DNA of 64,000 nucleotides from Anaerolineales bacterium (GCA_019637755.1 JAHBVC010000001.1:558001-622000), one strand, 5' to 3'. Shown: positions 42,042-51,540, numbered from the stretch's first letter. Notes: generated from the sequence alone by a model not told the origin. Numbers and translations are program-made.

Positions 42042-44396
42042 ATGTATGAATTAGGTTTGACCAGTTTTGAGGTCGGAGCGATCTGGGCCGTCTTGGCTGT
42101 GGCCCTGCTGGGCCTGGCGTACGCCCTGTGGCTGCGCAAGGAAGTGATGGCGGCTGACGCCGGCACCCCCAAGATGCAGGAAGTATGGGGCGCCATTCGT
42201 GACGGCGCCAACGCCTACCTGGGCCGCCAATTGCGCACGATCATCCCCTTGATCGTGGTGCTGACGGTGGCGATGTACCTCTCGGTGGCGATCGTGCCCC
42301 CCACCCCCGAAGCGATCGAGCGCTTCCACACCCTGAGCCCGGAGCAGGTGCGCACCACGATTGGTGTCGGCCGCGCGGTCGGCTTCATCATGGGTGCGGT
42401 GTTCTCGCTGCTGGTGGGCCAGATCGGCATGCGCATGGCGGTGAACGCCAACGTGCGCGTGGCCTCTGAGGCGCGCAACTCCTTCGGGGGTGCGCTCAAG
42501 ATCGCTTACCGCGCCGGCACGATCACCGGCATGCTGACCGACGGCCTCGGCCTGTTGGGTGGCACGCTGATCTTCATCTACTTCGGCATCGCCGCGCCGG
42601 ATGCGCTGTTGGGCTTCGGCTTCGGCGGCACGCTGCTGGCACTGTTCATGCGCGTGGGCGGCGGTATCTACACCAAGGCGGCCGATGTGGGCGCTGACCT
42701 GGTGGGCAAGGTGGAGAACGACATCCCCGAGGATGACCCGCGCAACCCGGCCGTGGTGGCTGATCTGGTGGGCGACAACGTGGGCGACTGCGCCGGTATG
42801 GCCGCAGACATCTTCGAGTCGTATGAAGTGACCATCGTGTCTGGCTTGATCCTGGGTGTGGCGTTGCATGCACTCACTGGCCACATCGAATGGATCATCT
42901 ATCCGCTGATCGTGCGTGGCATCGGTGTGCTCTCCTCGATCATCGGCACCTATGTAGTCAAAGCCGGCAAAGAAGGCAACGCCGCCAAGGCGATGAGCGC
43001 CATCTTCAGTGGCTTCATGTCCTCGGCTGCCATTTCCGTGGTGCTGTTCTTCACCGCGGCGTTCTTCTACCTGAAGGATGCGGGCTTGCCCGGTGGCTGG
43101 TGGCGCACTCCCGCTGCGGTGGGTATCGGTGTGCTGCTGGCGATCCTGATCGACCGCATGACCGAATACTTCACCGGCACGCACCAGAAGCCGGTGGATG
43201 AAATCAAGAAGGCGGCGGACACTGGCCCGGCCACCCTGATCTTGCAGGGTCTGGCGGTGGGCTATGAGTCTTCCGTGTGGGCGGCGGTTGTGATCGCGGC
43301 CACCATCTTCTCCTCGATCCTGATCTTCGGTGGCATTGGCAGCACCGCCGCCGAGACGATCACCTACATCCTCTACGGCGTCGCCATGACCGGTATCGGC
43401 ATGCTGACGCTGACCGGCAACAACGTGGCGATGGACTCCTTCGGCCCGATCGCCGACAACGCCAACGGCATCGGTGAGATGTCGTGGAGCGGCAAGGGCG
43501 ACAAGAGCACCAAGAAGGCCCAGCAGATCATGGCCGACCTCGACGCGGTGGGTAACACCACCAAGGCGATCACCAAGGGTGTAGCCATCGGCTCCGCCGT
43601 GATTGCGGCGGTGGCGCTGTTCGGCTCCTACCTGGTGGACGTGAGTCGGGCGCAGGCCGCCGCGGGCGTGCCGCTGGCCGAACAGATCCAATCCATCGGT
43701 ATCCGCATCGATGTGCCCCAGGTCTTCGTGGGTATGCTCATCGGTGGCGCCCTGCCCTGGTTGTTCTCCTCCTACGCCATTCAAGCGGTCAGCCGCGCGG
43801 CAGCCCTCATCGTTGAGGAATGCCGCCGCCAGTTCGCGCGTGGCGTGCTGAAGGGCAAGGTCAAGCCGGATTACAAGCAGGCCGTCAACATCTCCACCAG
43901 CGCCGCTCAGAAAGAGTTAGTGCCGCTGGCCGTGTTGGCCGTGGTCACCCCGATCCTGTTGGGCTTGCTGCTGGGCGTGAACGCGCTGGGCGGCTTCCTG
44001 GCGGGCATTATCCTCTCCGGCCAACTGCTGGCGGTGTTCATGAACAACGCCGGTGGCGCCTGGGACAATGCCAAGAAGCTGATCGAAGATGAGCCCAAGA
44101 CCCCCAAGAAGAACCTGGGCAAGGGCTCTGAACGCCACAAAGCCAGCGTGGTCGGTGACACCGTAGGTGACCCGATGAAGGACACCGCCGGCCCGGCCTT
44201 GAACCCGATGATCAAGGTGGTCAACCTGGTCTCGGTGATCATCGCCCCGATGGTGGTGCAGATCGAGAAACTCGGCCCGGGTGAGTGGGCTGCCGCGGCC
44301 GTGATGGTTGCGCTGCTGGCCTGGTCGATCCTCTCCAGCAAGAGCACGGCCAAAGTGGCCGCTGCTCCCGCCAAGAAGAAAGCCGCCCGCAAGTAA
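42042..44396 (+). CDS. hppA: Membrane-bound H+-translocating pyrophosphatase
   Basis: A 784-residue protein with about 16 hydrophobic helices. The pyrophosphate site is DVGADLVGKVENDIPEDDPR, followed by DLVGDNVGDCAGMAADIFE, both complete. GNTTKAITKGVAIGSA carries Lys at the position that distinguishes K+-independent enzymes from the Ala of K+-dependent ones. The C-terminus has SVVGDTVGDPMKDTAGPALN and a basic Ala/Lys tail. It couples pyrophosphate hydrolysis to proton pumping. AGGAG lies eight bases before the ATG. The gene is monocistronic and flanked by terminators. Confidence 0.96.
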   Translation: MYELGLTSFEVGAIWAVLAVALLGLAYALWLRKEVMAADAGTPKMQEVWGAIRDGANAYLGRQLRTIIPLIVVLTVAMYLSVAIVPPTPEAIERFHTLSPEQVRTTIGVGRAVGFIMGAVFSLLVGQIGMRMAVNANVRVASEARNSFGGALKIAYRAGTITGMLTDGLGLLGGTLIFIYFGIAAPDALLGFGFGGTLLALFMRVGGGIYTKAADVGADLVGKVENDIPEDDPRNPAVVADLVGDNVGDCAGMAADIFESYEVTIVSGLILGVALHALTGHIEWIIYPLIVRGIGVLSSIIGTYVVKAGKEGNAAKAMSAIFSGFMSSAAISVVLFFTAAFFYLKDAGLPGGWWRTPAAVGIGVLLAILIDRMTEYFTGTHQKPVDEIKKAADTGPATLILQGLAVGYESSVWAAVVIAATIFSSILIFGGIGSTAAETITYILYGVAMTGIGMLTLTGNNVAMDSFGPIADNANGIGEMSWSGKGDKSTKKAQQIMADLDAVGNTTKAITKGVAIGSAVIAAVALFGSYLVDVSRAQAAAGVPLAEQIQSIGIRIDVPQVFVGMLIGGALPWLFSSYAIQAVSRAAALIVEECRRQFARGVLKGKVKPDYKQAVNISTSAAQKELVPLAVLAVVTPILLGLLLGVNALGGFLAGIILSGQLLAVFMNNAGGAWDNAKKLIEDEPKTPKKNLGKGSERHKASVVGDTVGDPMKDTAGPALNPMIKVVNLVSVIIAPMVVQIEKLGPGEWAAAAVMVALLAWSILSSKSTAKVAAAPAKKKAARK

Positions 44397-44420
44397 AGGC
44401 AGGCAGGTTTACGGAAACCA

Positions 44421-44453
44421 AAAAGCCCCGCTGCAGTGCAGCGGGGCTTTTTT
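44421..44453 (+). terminator. Terminator after hppA
   Basis: AAAAGCCCCGCTG pairs with CAGCGGGGCTTTT around CAGTG and continues into T residues. Confidence 0.9.
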
Positions 44454-44526
44454 GTGCGTACAGGAGTGAGCAAGGGTGAGCAGCAGAAGCTAACCACAAA
44501 GTTGCTAATCATACTGTGACTAAGCT

Positions 44527-44853
44527 GTCATTCCGAGCGTAGCGAGGAATCCTTTAGGCCCCACCAAAAGGAGGCCTGCTTGCAATGGCCTAAAGGATTC
44601 CTCCTCGCGGCTACGCCGCTCGTTCGGAATGACAAAATTTACTACTTGTGTTGTAGTCAAACTCAGCGTGACTAAGTGAGCAGAGCGCAGTACGCGATTT
44701 GTATTGGCGCAGCACACTTCCTCATTTCCGTCATTGCGAGGATTGCGCTGCGCAGCAGCGCTGACGAAGCAATCCCCAAGCCTGTTTTAATCCTACGCGC
44801 GCGGATTGCTTCGTTGTTCAGTGGCTAGCGCCACTTCACTGCGTCGCAATGAC
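44527..44853. repeat. Composite palindromic repeat, copy A
   Basis: Module 1 (44527-44633) runs from GTCATTCCGAGCG to CTCGTTCGGAATGAC and contains GAATCCTTTAGGCC with its inverse GGCCTAAAGGATTC. Module 2 (44730-44853) runs from GTCATTGCGAGGATTGCGC to CTGCGTCGCAATGAC. The 96-base spacer also recurs in copy B. The whole stretch 44454-45228 holds no credible gene; short frames there are repeat translations. Confidence 0.9.
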
Positions 44854-44898
44854 AGGAACCTACTTGGGCGTAGCATGCTATGCCCCTACTCCAAAGCC

Positions 44899-45222
44899 GT
44901 CATTCCGAGCGCAGCGAGGAATCCTTTAGGCCACACCAAAAGCAAGCCTGTTTGTGATGGCCTAAAGGATTACTCCTCGCGGCTGCGCCGCTCGTTCGGA
45001 ATGGCAAAATTTGTTAATTGTGTTGTGGTCAAACTCAGCGTGACAAGTGAGCATCGCAGTACGCGCTTTGTATTTGCGCAGCACACTTCCCTATTTTCGT
45101 CATTGCGAGGATTGCGCTACGCAGCAGCGCTGACAAAGCAATCCCCAAGTCTGTTTTAAGACTACGCGTGGGGATTGCTTCGTTGTTCAGTGGCTAGCGC
45201 CACTTCACTGCCTCGCAATGAC
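44899..45222. repeat. Composite palindromic repeat, copy B
   Basis: Same two modules and spacer as copy A: module 1 at 44899-45005, module 2 at 45099-45222. Copy-to-copy offset is about 370 bases and many positions differ, so the duplication is not very recent. Module 2 resembles the halves at 53789-53919. Confidence 0.9.
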
Positions 45223-45228
45223 GGGAAT

Positions 45229-45930
45229 TCAGCCTTGAGTCTCAGGCGCCGCCTTGGTGCCTCCGCCGTACCAGAAATAATTCGAGGTCGTCAGGATCTC
45301 GCCCAGGATGCCGTGGGTGGCTAGGAGCGCTTGCAACTCTTCGGGCTGGTAGAAAACCTTGACGATCTCGAACTGGCGGCCATCGTTGAGCTTGCGTGTA
45401 TGGCTATACCCGGCCGGGTCGTAATCGGCATGATCGCGGGCATTGGAGCTGTTTTCTGGCAGCGAATCGACCATGAAGAGGTGCCCGCCGGGGCGCAGCG
45501 CCTGTGCCACTGCGGCGAGGAAAGTATCCAGGCGGGCCGGCGGCACATGCGAGAGCCAGAAACCGAAGAACACCAGGTCATACTGGCGCTCGGCCTGCCA
45601 GGCAAACAGATCGGCTTGCGTGTAGCGCACTGCCGGCTGGCCAACCTTGTGGCGGTTGATCGCCAGCATCTCCGGCGAGGCATCCACTACATCGAGCTGG
45701 CGCGCCTGGGCGGCCAGTTGCCGCGTCCAGTTGCCGGTGCCGGCCGCCAGCTCGAGCACCTCCTCCTGCGGCCCAAGGGCGGCCAGCGCCTGCCGCACCT
45801 GCGCCACTTCGGCAAACCACTGGGCATTCAGCTCAGGGCCACGGTCGTAGCGCCCGCGGCGCTCGAACCATTCGTCGTATTCGCCGGCGCGGGCACGGTA
45901 GTATGCGATCTGTTGTTGCAGGTCTGGCAT
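45229..45930 (-). CDS. Class I SAM-dependent methyltransferase
   Basis: A protein of 233 residues from ATG 45930 (MPDLQQQIAYYRARAGEYDE), with GGAGG upstream; the frame continuing to 46020 overlaps the ABC permease. SAM motifs are VLELAAGTGNWTRQL, LDVVDASPEMLAIN, ADLFAWQ and LRPGGHLFMVDSLPE. YYRARAGEYDEWF is a common opening in small-molecule methyltransferases. It begins two bases after the permease stop, so it probably belongs to the exporter operon. Confidence 0.88.
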   Translation of the reverse strand: MPDLQQQIAYYRARAGEYDEWFERRGRYDRGPELNAQWFAEVAQVRQALAALGPQEEVLELAAGTGNWTRQLAAQARQLDVVDASPEMLAINRHKVGQPAVRYTQADLFAWQAERQYDLVFFGFWLSHVPPARLDTFLAAVAQALRPGGHLFMVDSLPENSSNARDHADYDPAGYSHTRKLNDGRQFEIVKVFYQPEELQALLATHGILGEILTTSNYFWYGGGTKAAPETQG

Positions 45931-45932
45931 AT

Positions 45933-46715
45933 TTAGCCCTCCTGCTTGCTGAAGGCGCGCACTGCCGGCACAAGAAACAACACAAAGAAGCCCAACAGTA
46001 CGAGCCCATCCACACTCCAAGGATGCAGGCGGCTGGCGGCCAGAAACTCCGCTGGTGCCGTGGCGGCCAAGGCCACCTGGCGCAACGCATCGGTGGCATA
46101 GGCCATTGGGTTGGCGCGTACGAGCACATTCATCCAGGCTGGCAGCCCGGCCAGTGGAAACAACGCGCCGGAGAGCAAGAACAGCGGCATCATCAGGAAG
46201 TTGATGACGACGTTGTAGCCCTCAATGCCGTGCAGGCGCGTGGAGAGCAGCAAGCCCAGCGCGGTGCACACCGCGGCCAGCACGGCCATGATGGCGATGA
46301 GCTGGGCTACCTGGCCCAGGGTGAGCGGCAGGCCGAGCAGCCAGGCCAGCGGCAGGGTCAGCACGCCTTGCAGCAACGCGATGGTGCTACCGCTGGCTAC
46401 CTTGCCCAGTGCTACGGCCAAGCGCGGCGCCGGCGAAACCAGCACCTCTTTGAGGAAGCCAAACTCGCGGTCATACACTACCGAGATGGCGGTGAACAGT
46501 GCGGTGAACATGATCGTCAGGCCGATCACGCCTGGGTACACAAAAGCGGTGAAGCTCACCCCGCCGATGGAAGCCGTGCCGGACAGCAGGCTGGAGAGGC
46601 CGGAACCAAAGATGGCCAGGTAGAGCAGCGGCTGCGCCAGCGAGGTAACGATGCGCGAACGATTGCGCAAAAAGCGCGTGAGATCCCGCAGCCAAATCGT
46701 ATACAGCGCGCTCAC
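45933..46715 (-). CDS. ABC-2 type transporter permease
   Basis: A 260-residue protein with six hydrophobic helices. TIWLRDLTRFLRNRSRIVTS, FVYPGVIGLTIMFTALFTAI and DREFGFLKEVLVSPAPRLAV are typical of DrrB-like exporter permeases. It starts at GTG in a GTGA overlap with the ATPase gene. The pair probably exports a lipid, drug or envelope precursor. Confidence 0.92.
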   Translation of the reverse strand: MSALYTIWLRDLTRFLRNRSRIVTSLAQPLLYLAIFGSGLSSLLSGTASIGGVSFTAFVYPGVIGLTIMFTALFTAISVVYDREFGFLKEVLVSPAPRLAVALGKVASGSTIALLQGVLTLPLAWLLGLPLTLGQVAQLIAIMAVLAAVCTALGLLLSTRLHGIEGYNVVINFLMMPLFLLSGALFPLAGLPAWMNVLVRANPMAYATDALRQVALAATAPAEFLAASRLHPWSVDGLVLLGFFVLFLVPAVRAFSKQEG

Positions 46716-47710
46716 CGGGCACCTCGCGGGCGGCGCCCCATGCGGCCGCGCCGGCCAAGCGCTTCGGGCGCGGCTTCGGGTGGCTCGGCGCGAATGGCAC
46801 GGCCAGTAAGTTTGATAAACACCTCTTCCAGCGAAGGGCGGCGCAAGTTGACCGCCTGCACGGTGTGCCCGGCGTTCTCCAGTTGTGCCACTACTTCAGG
46901 AATGCGGCGCGGCCCGTCAGGGGTCTCCAGCGCCAGGCCTGCGGCCTCCTGGCGGGCGGCCACACCGTGGGCCTGCAGCACGCGCTGGGCTGCGGCGACA
47001 TCCGCCACCTGCACATGCAGCACATCGCCGCCCAGTTGTGCTTTCAGCGCAGCGGGGCGATCCAGCGCCACCAACCGGCCGCCATCCAGGATCGCCACCC
47101 GGTCACAGCCTTCGGCCTCCTCCAGATAATGCGTAGTGAGAAAGATGGTCAGCTCAGTTTGCTGGCGCAGGCACGCTAGGTACTCCCACATGGCGTGCCG
47201 CGTTTGAGGATCCAGCCCCACGGTGGGCTCATCCAAGAAGAGCACCGTGGGCTGGTGCAGCAGGCTGCGGGCCAGCTCCAGCCGGCGGCGCATGCCGCCG
47301 GAGAAGCTGCGCACCGGGTCATGCTGGCGCTCGGTCAACTCCACCAGCGCCAGTAACTCGGCGGCGCGGCGGCGGAACTCAGCGCGCGGCATGGCGTAGA
47401 TGCGCGCGTGGAAATCGAGATTCTCCCAGGCGCTGAGCTGCTCATCCAGGCTGGGGCCTTGGAACACAACGCCGATCTGGCGGCGTACTGCGCTGGCCTG
47501 CTGCACGACGTCAAAGCCGGCCACCCGCGCCGAGCCGCGGCTGGGCCGCAGCAAGGTGGTGAGTAGGCTCAGAGTGGTGGTTTTGCCGCCGCCATTGGGA
47601 CCGAGCAGCGCGAACAATTCGCCGCGGGGCACGCTGAGGTTAAGCGCTTGCACCGCCTGCAGCTCCCCATAGCTGCGGCTAAGGTCATTGGTTTCGATTG
47701 AAATGCCCAT
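46712..47710 (-). CDS. ABC transporter ATP-binding protein (DrrA-like)
   Basis: A protein of 332 residues from ATG 47710 (MGISIETNDLSRSYGELQAV). Walker A is LLGPNGGGKTTTLSLL, the signature is SFSGGMRRRLELARSL, and Walker B is VLFLDEPTVGLDPQTR, followed by TTHYLEEAEGCDRVAIL. The DrrA-type C-terminal extension runs from about 230 to 310. A TATCAT hexamer is seven bases before the ATG. First gene of a three-gene minus-strand operon. Confidence 0.93.
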   Translation of the reverse strand: MGISIETNDLSRSYGELQAVQALNLSVPRGELFALLGPNGGGKTTTLSLLTTLLRPSRGSARVAGFDVVQQASAVRRQIGVVFQGPSLDEQLSAWENLDFHARIYAMPRAEFRRRAAELLALVELTERQHDPVRSFSGGMRRRLELARSLLHQPTVLFLDEPTVGLDPQTRHAMWEYLACLRQQTELTIFLTTHYLEEAEGCDRVAILDGGRLVALDRPAALKAQLGGDVLHVQVADVAAAQRVLQAHGVAARQEAAGLALETPDGPRRIPEVVAQLENAGHTVQAVNLRRPSLEEVFIKLTGRAIRAEPPEAAPEALGRRGRMGRRPRGAR

Positions 47711-47717
47711 GCGGCGA

Positions 47718-47723
47718 ATGATA
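47718..47723 (-). promoter_or_regulatory. Leaderless-type -10 element for the ABC transporter operon
   Basis: Minus-strand TATCAT, TCGCCGC, then ATG at 47710. AGGAG lies just before the hexamer, too far to act as ribosome site. Confidence 0.45.
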
Positions 47724-47796
47724 CTCCTGCACGGGAAATTAGTCCCGCTCGCTTGCATGTACGCCCCTAAAATGGCATACTACCCTCCCAAAGCGC

Positions 47797-50700
47797 ATGG
47801 GAACTACAAGCTTACGTGACTATTGTGCTGCCATTGAGCAGCTGATCGACTCCAATCAGGTCGAAGATGCCCTGGCGCACTGCCGCCATGTGCTCAAATC
47901 TCACCCCAAGAACATCGCCATTTACCGTCTGATGGGCAAGGCCTATCTGGAGAGCAAGCGCCATAGCGAAGCCAGCGACCTGTTCCAGCGCGTGCTGTCC
48001 TCGGTGCCGGATGATTTTGTTGCCCACATCGGCATGAGCATCATCCGCGAAGACGAAGGCAATCTGGATGCGGCGATCTGGCACATGGAACGCGCCTTCG
48101 AGTCCCAGCCCTCCAACAAGGCCGTGCAAGGTGAAGTGCGCCGCCTGTATGGCGCACGCGAGGGCTACGAGCCGCCCAAGGTGCGCCTGACGCGCGGCGC
48201 GCTGGCGCGCATGTATTCGCATGGCGATCTGTACAACCAGGCGATCAGCGAACTGCGCAACGCGCTGGCGGAAGACGCCCAGCGGCCGGATCTGCAGGTC
48301 TTGCTGGCGGAGATGTATTTCAAAAACAACCAGCCGGCCGAGGCCAGCGAGGTCTGCACCCAGATCATCCAAAAGCTGCCTTATTGCCTGTACGCCAACC
48401 GCGTAATGGTGGATATCTTGCGCAGCCAGCAACGCGATGGTGAAGCCGGCCCCTACTGGGAACGCGTCACCGAGCTGGATCCTTACGCCGCCCAGGTGAG
48501 CACGCTGAAGGACCCGGAGCAAGTGCCGGCGGAGAGCGTGCAGATCGAAGCGCTGGAACTGGACACGCCGATGCTGCTCGGTGCACCTGCAGCGGGCGAG
48601 GCGCCCGCCGAAAAAGAAGAATTGCCTGATTGGCTCTCGGCCAGCGATAGCGAGCCAGACGCCAGCGTAGAGGGCCGCGAAGATTCGTTGATGAGCAGCC
48701 TGGAAAGCCTGGAGCCCAACCCGGTCGCCAGTGATGTGTTTTCTGACGATGCGGCGCGGGATGAGGGCGAAGCGCCGCTGCCCTTCCAAACCGGCGCGCT
48801 GCAGCCCGATGAGATTCCGGATTGGCTGCGTGAGTTGCGCCCGGCAGGCAGCTCGCCGCCTGCGCCAGCCGCCGAACCGCAGACCCCGCCGGCCAAACGC
48901 TGGACCGAAGAATTCAAGCAAGCCGGCTTCGGCCCCAGCCAACCGCTCGATCTAGGTGAGAGCGGCGAGGCTGACGCCCCGGCCAACGCGGCTAGCGCCA
49001 GCCCCGAGCCTGACCCTGAAGTAGAGCCTACGCGCCACCCCACCGGCTGGTTGCCCACCGGCGAGCTGCGTTGGATGGACACCGCCTTCACCGATGAAGA
49101 TGGCGCAGAAGCGGAACCTGGTGCAGCCAGCGCCCCCCCTACTGGCGATCTGTCTGCTGCGGCCGGCCCATTTAGCGAGGATGCCAACACCGCCAGCGTT
49201 CCTGATTGGCTGGCTGAGCTGAACGAGGCCGAGCTAGCCCATACCCAACCCACCCGGCGCGTTGGCAGTGCGCCCGCCTTCGCCGAGGACGAACCGGCCA
49301 GTGATGACGCCGCGCCGGAACTTGAACACAGCGCTGAGCTCAGCGATAGCCACTCTGGCGCAGATGCGGCAAGCGGCAACGATAGCGATTGGTTGAATGC
49401 CCTGCAAGCTGAAGCTGGCATGCAGGCGGATAGCGAAGCGGAGCCTGAGGCTGCCCCTGAGCCAGACGAAGCCGCCAGCCAGCGCCTCGACGCGCTGACC
49501 AGCCCCACCCCGCAAGACGAAGAGCAAGATACGCTCAACTGGCTGGAGGGCCTGGCGGCGCGCCAGGGCGCGGCCGAAGACGAACTGCTCACTGATCCGG
49601 CAGAGCGCCACACCGACAAGCCCGCCTGGTTGCAAGCAGAGGCGAGCACCCCGGCGGTACCTGCGCAGGAGAACCGCAGCGAAACGCTGAACTGGCTGGA
49701 CGAGCTGGCTGCCGCCGCAAGCGAAGTTGACGCAGCGACCCAGGCAGACGAACTGAGCTTCGAGGCACCCGCCGCGGGCGAAGGCGATGCGGCGCAGGAA
49801 GTAGACTGGCCAACCCGCGCAGGAACGGCAGAGACTGCCTGGGCGTCGGATGCGCAAGAGGGCGAGGCGCTACGCTCGGCTGAGGACACACTGCGCGCCG
49901 AAGATTCACCCTTTAGCCAGGAGCCTGAGGTGCCGGATGAAGCCAGCCCTGCGGCTGACAACAGCAACGAGTACACCACGCCGGGCTGGCTTCGCCAACT
50001 GGCCCAGGAAATGGAAGGCGGCGCGGCACCCAGAAGCCAACCGGTAGCGCCGCGCCCATTGGAAGAGGCGCCCGAATGGCTCAACGAGCTTGACCCGGAT
50101 GCCTTGCCCGCCGGTCCAGCGGAAGAAATGCCCAGCCCGGCGCAATCGCAGCCCGCAGCAGAAGCGTACCTGGCAGATAGCGACGCAACCGCCGACGAAG
50201 AAGAATTTGAAATCGCCGCAGGCCAAAATTCGCCTGCCCGGCAGAGTGCTGATGAGTTCACCCAGAGCGAAGCCCCTCTAGCAGAGGATACGCGGCTGGA
50301 AGAGACATTTAGCGAGAGCTCTTTCAGCGCGGCGGAAGACGAGCCGGACGCGGAAGCGCCCGCGCCGGCAATCGAGCCGCGTTGGGTGCCCGCCCGGCAG
50401 CTGGATGAGCCAGCTGCCGAGAGCAGCACGCCTGACGAAGCGGTCGAGGCCCCGGTGCAGCACGAGGCGGCACCCCGGGCGGACGACTGGCAAGCCAGCA
50501 CAGCAGACCTGGAAGAGGCCGCGCAGCTGCCCGCGCCCATGCGCGCAGCACAACCGGCGGAGCCTAGCACGCAGGCGGAAGCCGAGGCTGAGAGTGAGCC
50601 TGCCCCTGAGCCTGAGCCGCTGGCGGAGCCGGCGTTGGCCGCGGCCAGCGGCGTACCGGCGGCGCAGCCGCCGCGCCGGCGTGCCCGCGGCCTGTCGGCC

Positions 50701-50955
50701 GAGGAGCAGGAAGATCGCCTGGCGCAGGCGCGCCAAGCGCTCAACTATGGCAATCTGGAAGACGCCGCGGAAGGCTACAGCTATTTCTTGCGCCGGCGCC
50801 TGCGCCTGGATGACATCATCGCTGATCTGCGGGCGGCCTCACGGCGCTTCCCGCGTCAGGTGGCGGTGTGGCAAACCCTGGGTGATGCCTATATGCGCAA
50901 CGATCAACTCACCGAGGCGCTGGATTGCTACACCCGCGCCAAAGCCTTGCTATAA
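47797..50955 (+). CDS. Large TPR protein with acidic, WL-motif-rich disordered middle
   Basis: A 1052-residue protein. Residues 1-235 are tetratricopeptide-like helices (VEDALAHCRHVLKSHPKNIA then IYRLMGKAYLESKRH). Residues about 255-960 are low-complexity, rich in Ala, Glu, Pro and Asp, with short Trp-Leu motifs: PDWL at 277, 341 and 469, DWL 531, NWL 581, AWL 610, NWL 632, GWL 730 and EWL 760, often followed by (R/A/N/D)-x-L. Residues 970-1052 are again TPR-like (AYMRNDQLTEALDCYTRAKA). No signal peptide, so cytoplasmic. It may be a scaffold whose WL motifs bind a partner domain. It is monocistronic. A minus-strand frame inside is composition-driven. Confidence 0.85.
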   Translation: MGTTSLRDYCAAIEQLIDSNQVEDALAHCRHVLKSHPKNIAIYRLMGKAYLESKRHSEASDLFQRVLSSVPDDFVAHIGMSIIREDEGNLDAAIWHMERAFESQPSNKAVQGEVRRLYGAREGYEPPKVRLTRGALARMYSHGDLYNQAISELRNALAEDAQRPDLQVLLAEMYFKNNQPAEASEVCTQIIQKLPYCLYANRVMVDILRSQQRDGEAGPYWERVTELDPYAAQVSTLKDPEQVPAESVQIEALELDTPMLLGAPAAGEAPAEKEELPDWLSASDSEPDASVEGREDSLMSSLESLEPNPVASDVFSDDAARDEGEAPLPFQTGALQPDEIPDWLRELRPAGSSPPAPAAEPQTPPAKRWTEEFKQAGFGPSQPLDLGESGEADAPANAASASPEPDPEVEPTRHPTGWLPTGELRWMDTAFTDEDGAEAEPGAASAPPTGDLSAAAGPFSEDANTASVPDWLAELNEAELAHTQPTRRVGSAPAFAEDEPASDDAAPELEHSAELSDSHSGADAASGNDSDWLNALQAEAGMQADSEAEPEAAPEPDEAASQRLDALTSPTPQDEEQDTLNWLEGLAARQGAAEDELLTDPAERHTDKPAWLQAEASTPAVPAQENRSETLNWLDELAAAASEVDAATQADELSFEAPAAGEGDAAQEVDWPTRAGTAETAWASDAQEGEALRSAEDTLRAEDSPFSQEPEVPDEASPAADNSNEYTTPGWLRQLAQEMEGGAAPRSQPVAPRPLEEAPEWLNELDPDALPAGPAEEMPSPAQSQPAAEAYLADSDATADEEEFEIAAGQNSPARQSADEFTQSEAPLAEDTRLEETFSESSFSAAEDEPDAEAPAPAIEPRWVPARQLDEPAAESSTPDEAVEAPVQHEAAPRADDWQASTADLEEAAQLPAPMRAAQPAEPSTQAEAEAESEPAPEPEPLAEPALAAASGVPAAQPPRRRARGLSAEEQEDRLAQARQALNYGNLEDAAEGYSYFLRRRLRLDDIIADLRAASRRFPRQVAVWQTLGDAYMRNDQLTEALDCYTRAKALL

Positions 50956-51035
50956 AGACGCACCCTCAGCAAGTTGGTAAAATCCTGCTGCGAAGTTAAC
51001 GCAGAAATCTATTCTGAGCATTTTTTGGAGGCACA

Positions 51036-51491
51036 TTGGAACGCAGTTTAGTTTTGGTTAAGCCGGATGGCGTGCAACGCGCCCTGGTGGGCGAGATCAT
51101 TGCCCGCCTGGAACGCCGCGGCCTACGCCTGGCCGGCGCCAAGTTCATGCAGGTGAGCAGCGCCCTGGCTGAGGAGCACTACGCCGAGCACAAGGGCAAG
51201 CCCTTTTACGCGGGCCTGGTGGAGTACATCACCTCAGCCCCGGTAATGGCGATGGCCTGGGAAGGCCCCAACGCGGTAGCGGCCATCCGCCAGACGATGG
51301 GCGCGACGCGCCCCACCGAAGCCGCACCCGGCACCATCCGTCACGACTTCGGCCTGGAAGTGGGCCGCAATCTGACCCACGCCTCAGACAAGCCGGAGAC
51401 CGGTGAGCGCGAAGTGGGCTTGTGGTTCAAGGCTGAGGAGCTGGTGAGCTGGAACCGCGATATTGACAAATGGGTGTTTGAAGGCAGGTAA
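51036..51491 (+). CDS. ndk: Nucleoside diphosphate kinase
   Basis: A 151-residue protein, starting at TTG 51036 with TTGGAGGCACA upstream; no ATG fits. K9 ([11 protein letters not shown]) and the phosphorylated H115 are present. The active-site segment is GRNLTHASD, where most bacteria have HGSD. It transfers phosphate between nucleoside di- and triphosphates. It is monocistronic with a strong terminator. Confidence 0.96.
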   Translation: MERSLVLVKPDGVQRALVGEIIARLERRGLRLAGAKFMQVSSALAEEHYAEHKGKPFYAGLVEYITSAPVMAMAWEGPNAVAAIRQTMGATRPTEAAPGTIRHDFGLEVGRNLTHASDKPETGEREVGLWFKAEELVSWNRDIDKWVFEGR

Positions 51492-51507
51492 GCGCAACCA
51501 TCGAGAT

Positions 51508-51540
51508 AAAAACGGCCTCCGTGACGGAGGCCGTTTTTTT
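51508..51540 (+). terminator. Terminator after ndk
   Basis: AACGGCCTCCG and CGGAGGCCGTT with a 3-base loop, A-rich before and seven T after. It can also serve the converging lipoprotein gene. Confidence 0.9.

Noticed and set aside
42051-43784. A 577-residue minus-strand frame opposite hppA
   Set aside because: His/Gly/Arg-rich shadow of a highly conserved membrane pyrophosphatase with intact catalytic motifs on the plus strand.
44806-45159. Short frames reading CHSER/HCEAK-like peptides in repeat DNA
   Set aside because: They are translations of the dispersed palindromic repeat, with no ribosome site and no conservation expected as protein.
44527-45222. Possible CRISPR array or insertion sequence
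   Set aside because: There are only two long diverged copies, no short regular repeats with unique spacers, no cas genes and no transposase frame.
48483-50744. A 753-residue minus-strand open frame opposite the TPR protein
   Set aside because: It is Ser/Ala-rich because it mirrors the GC-biased Ala/Glu/Pro codons of the disordered region. It has no domain, and the plus-strand TPR ends are clearly coding.
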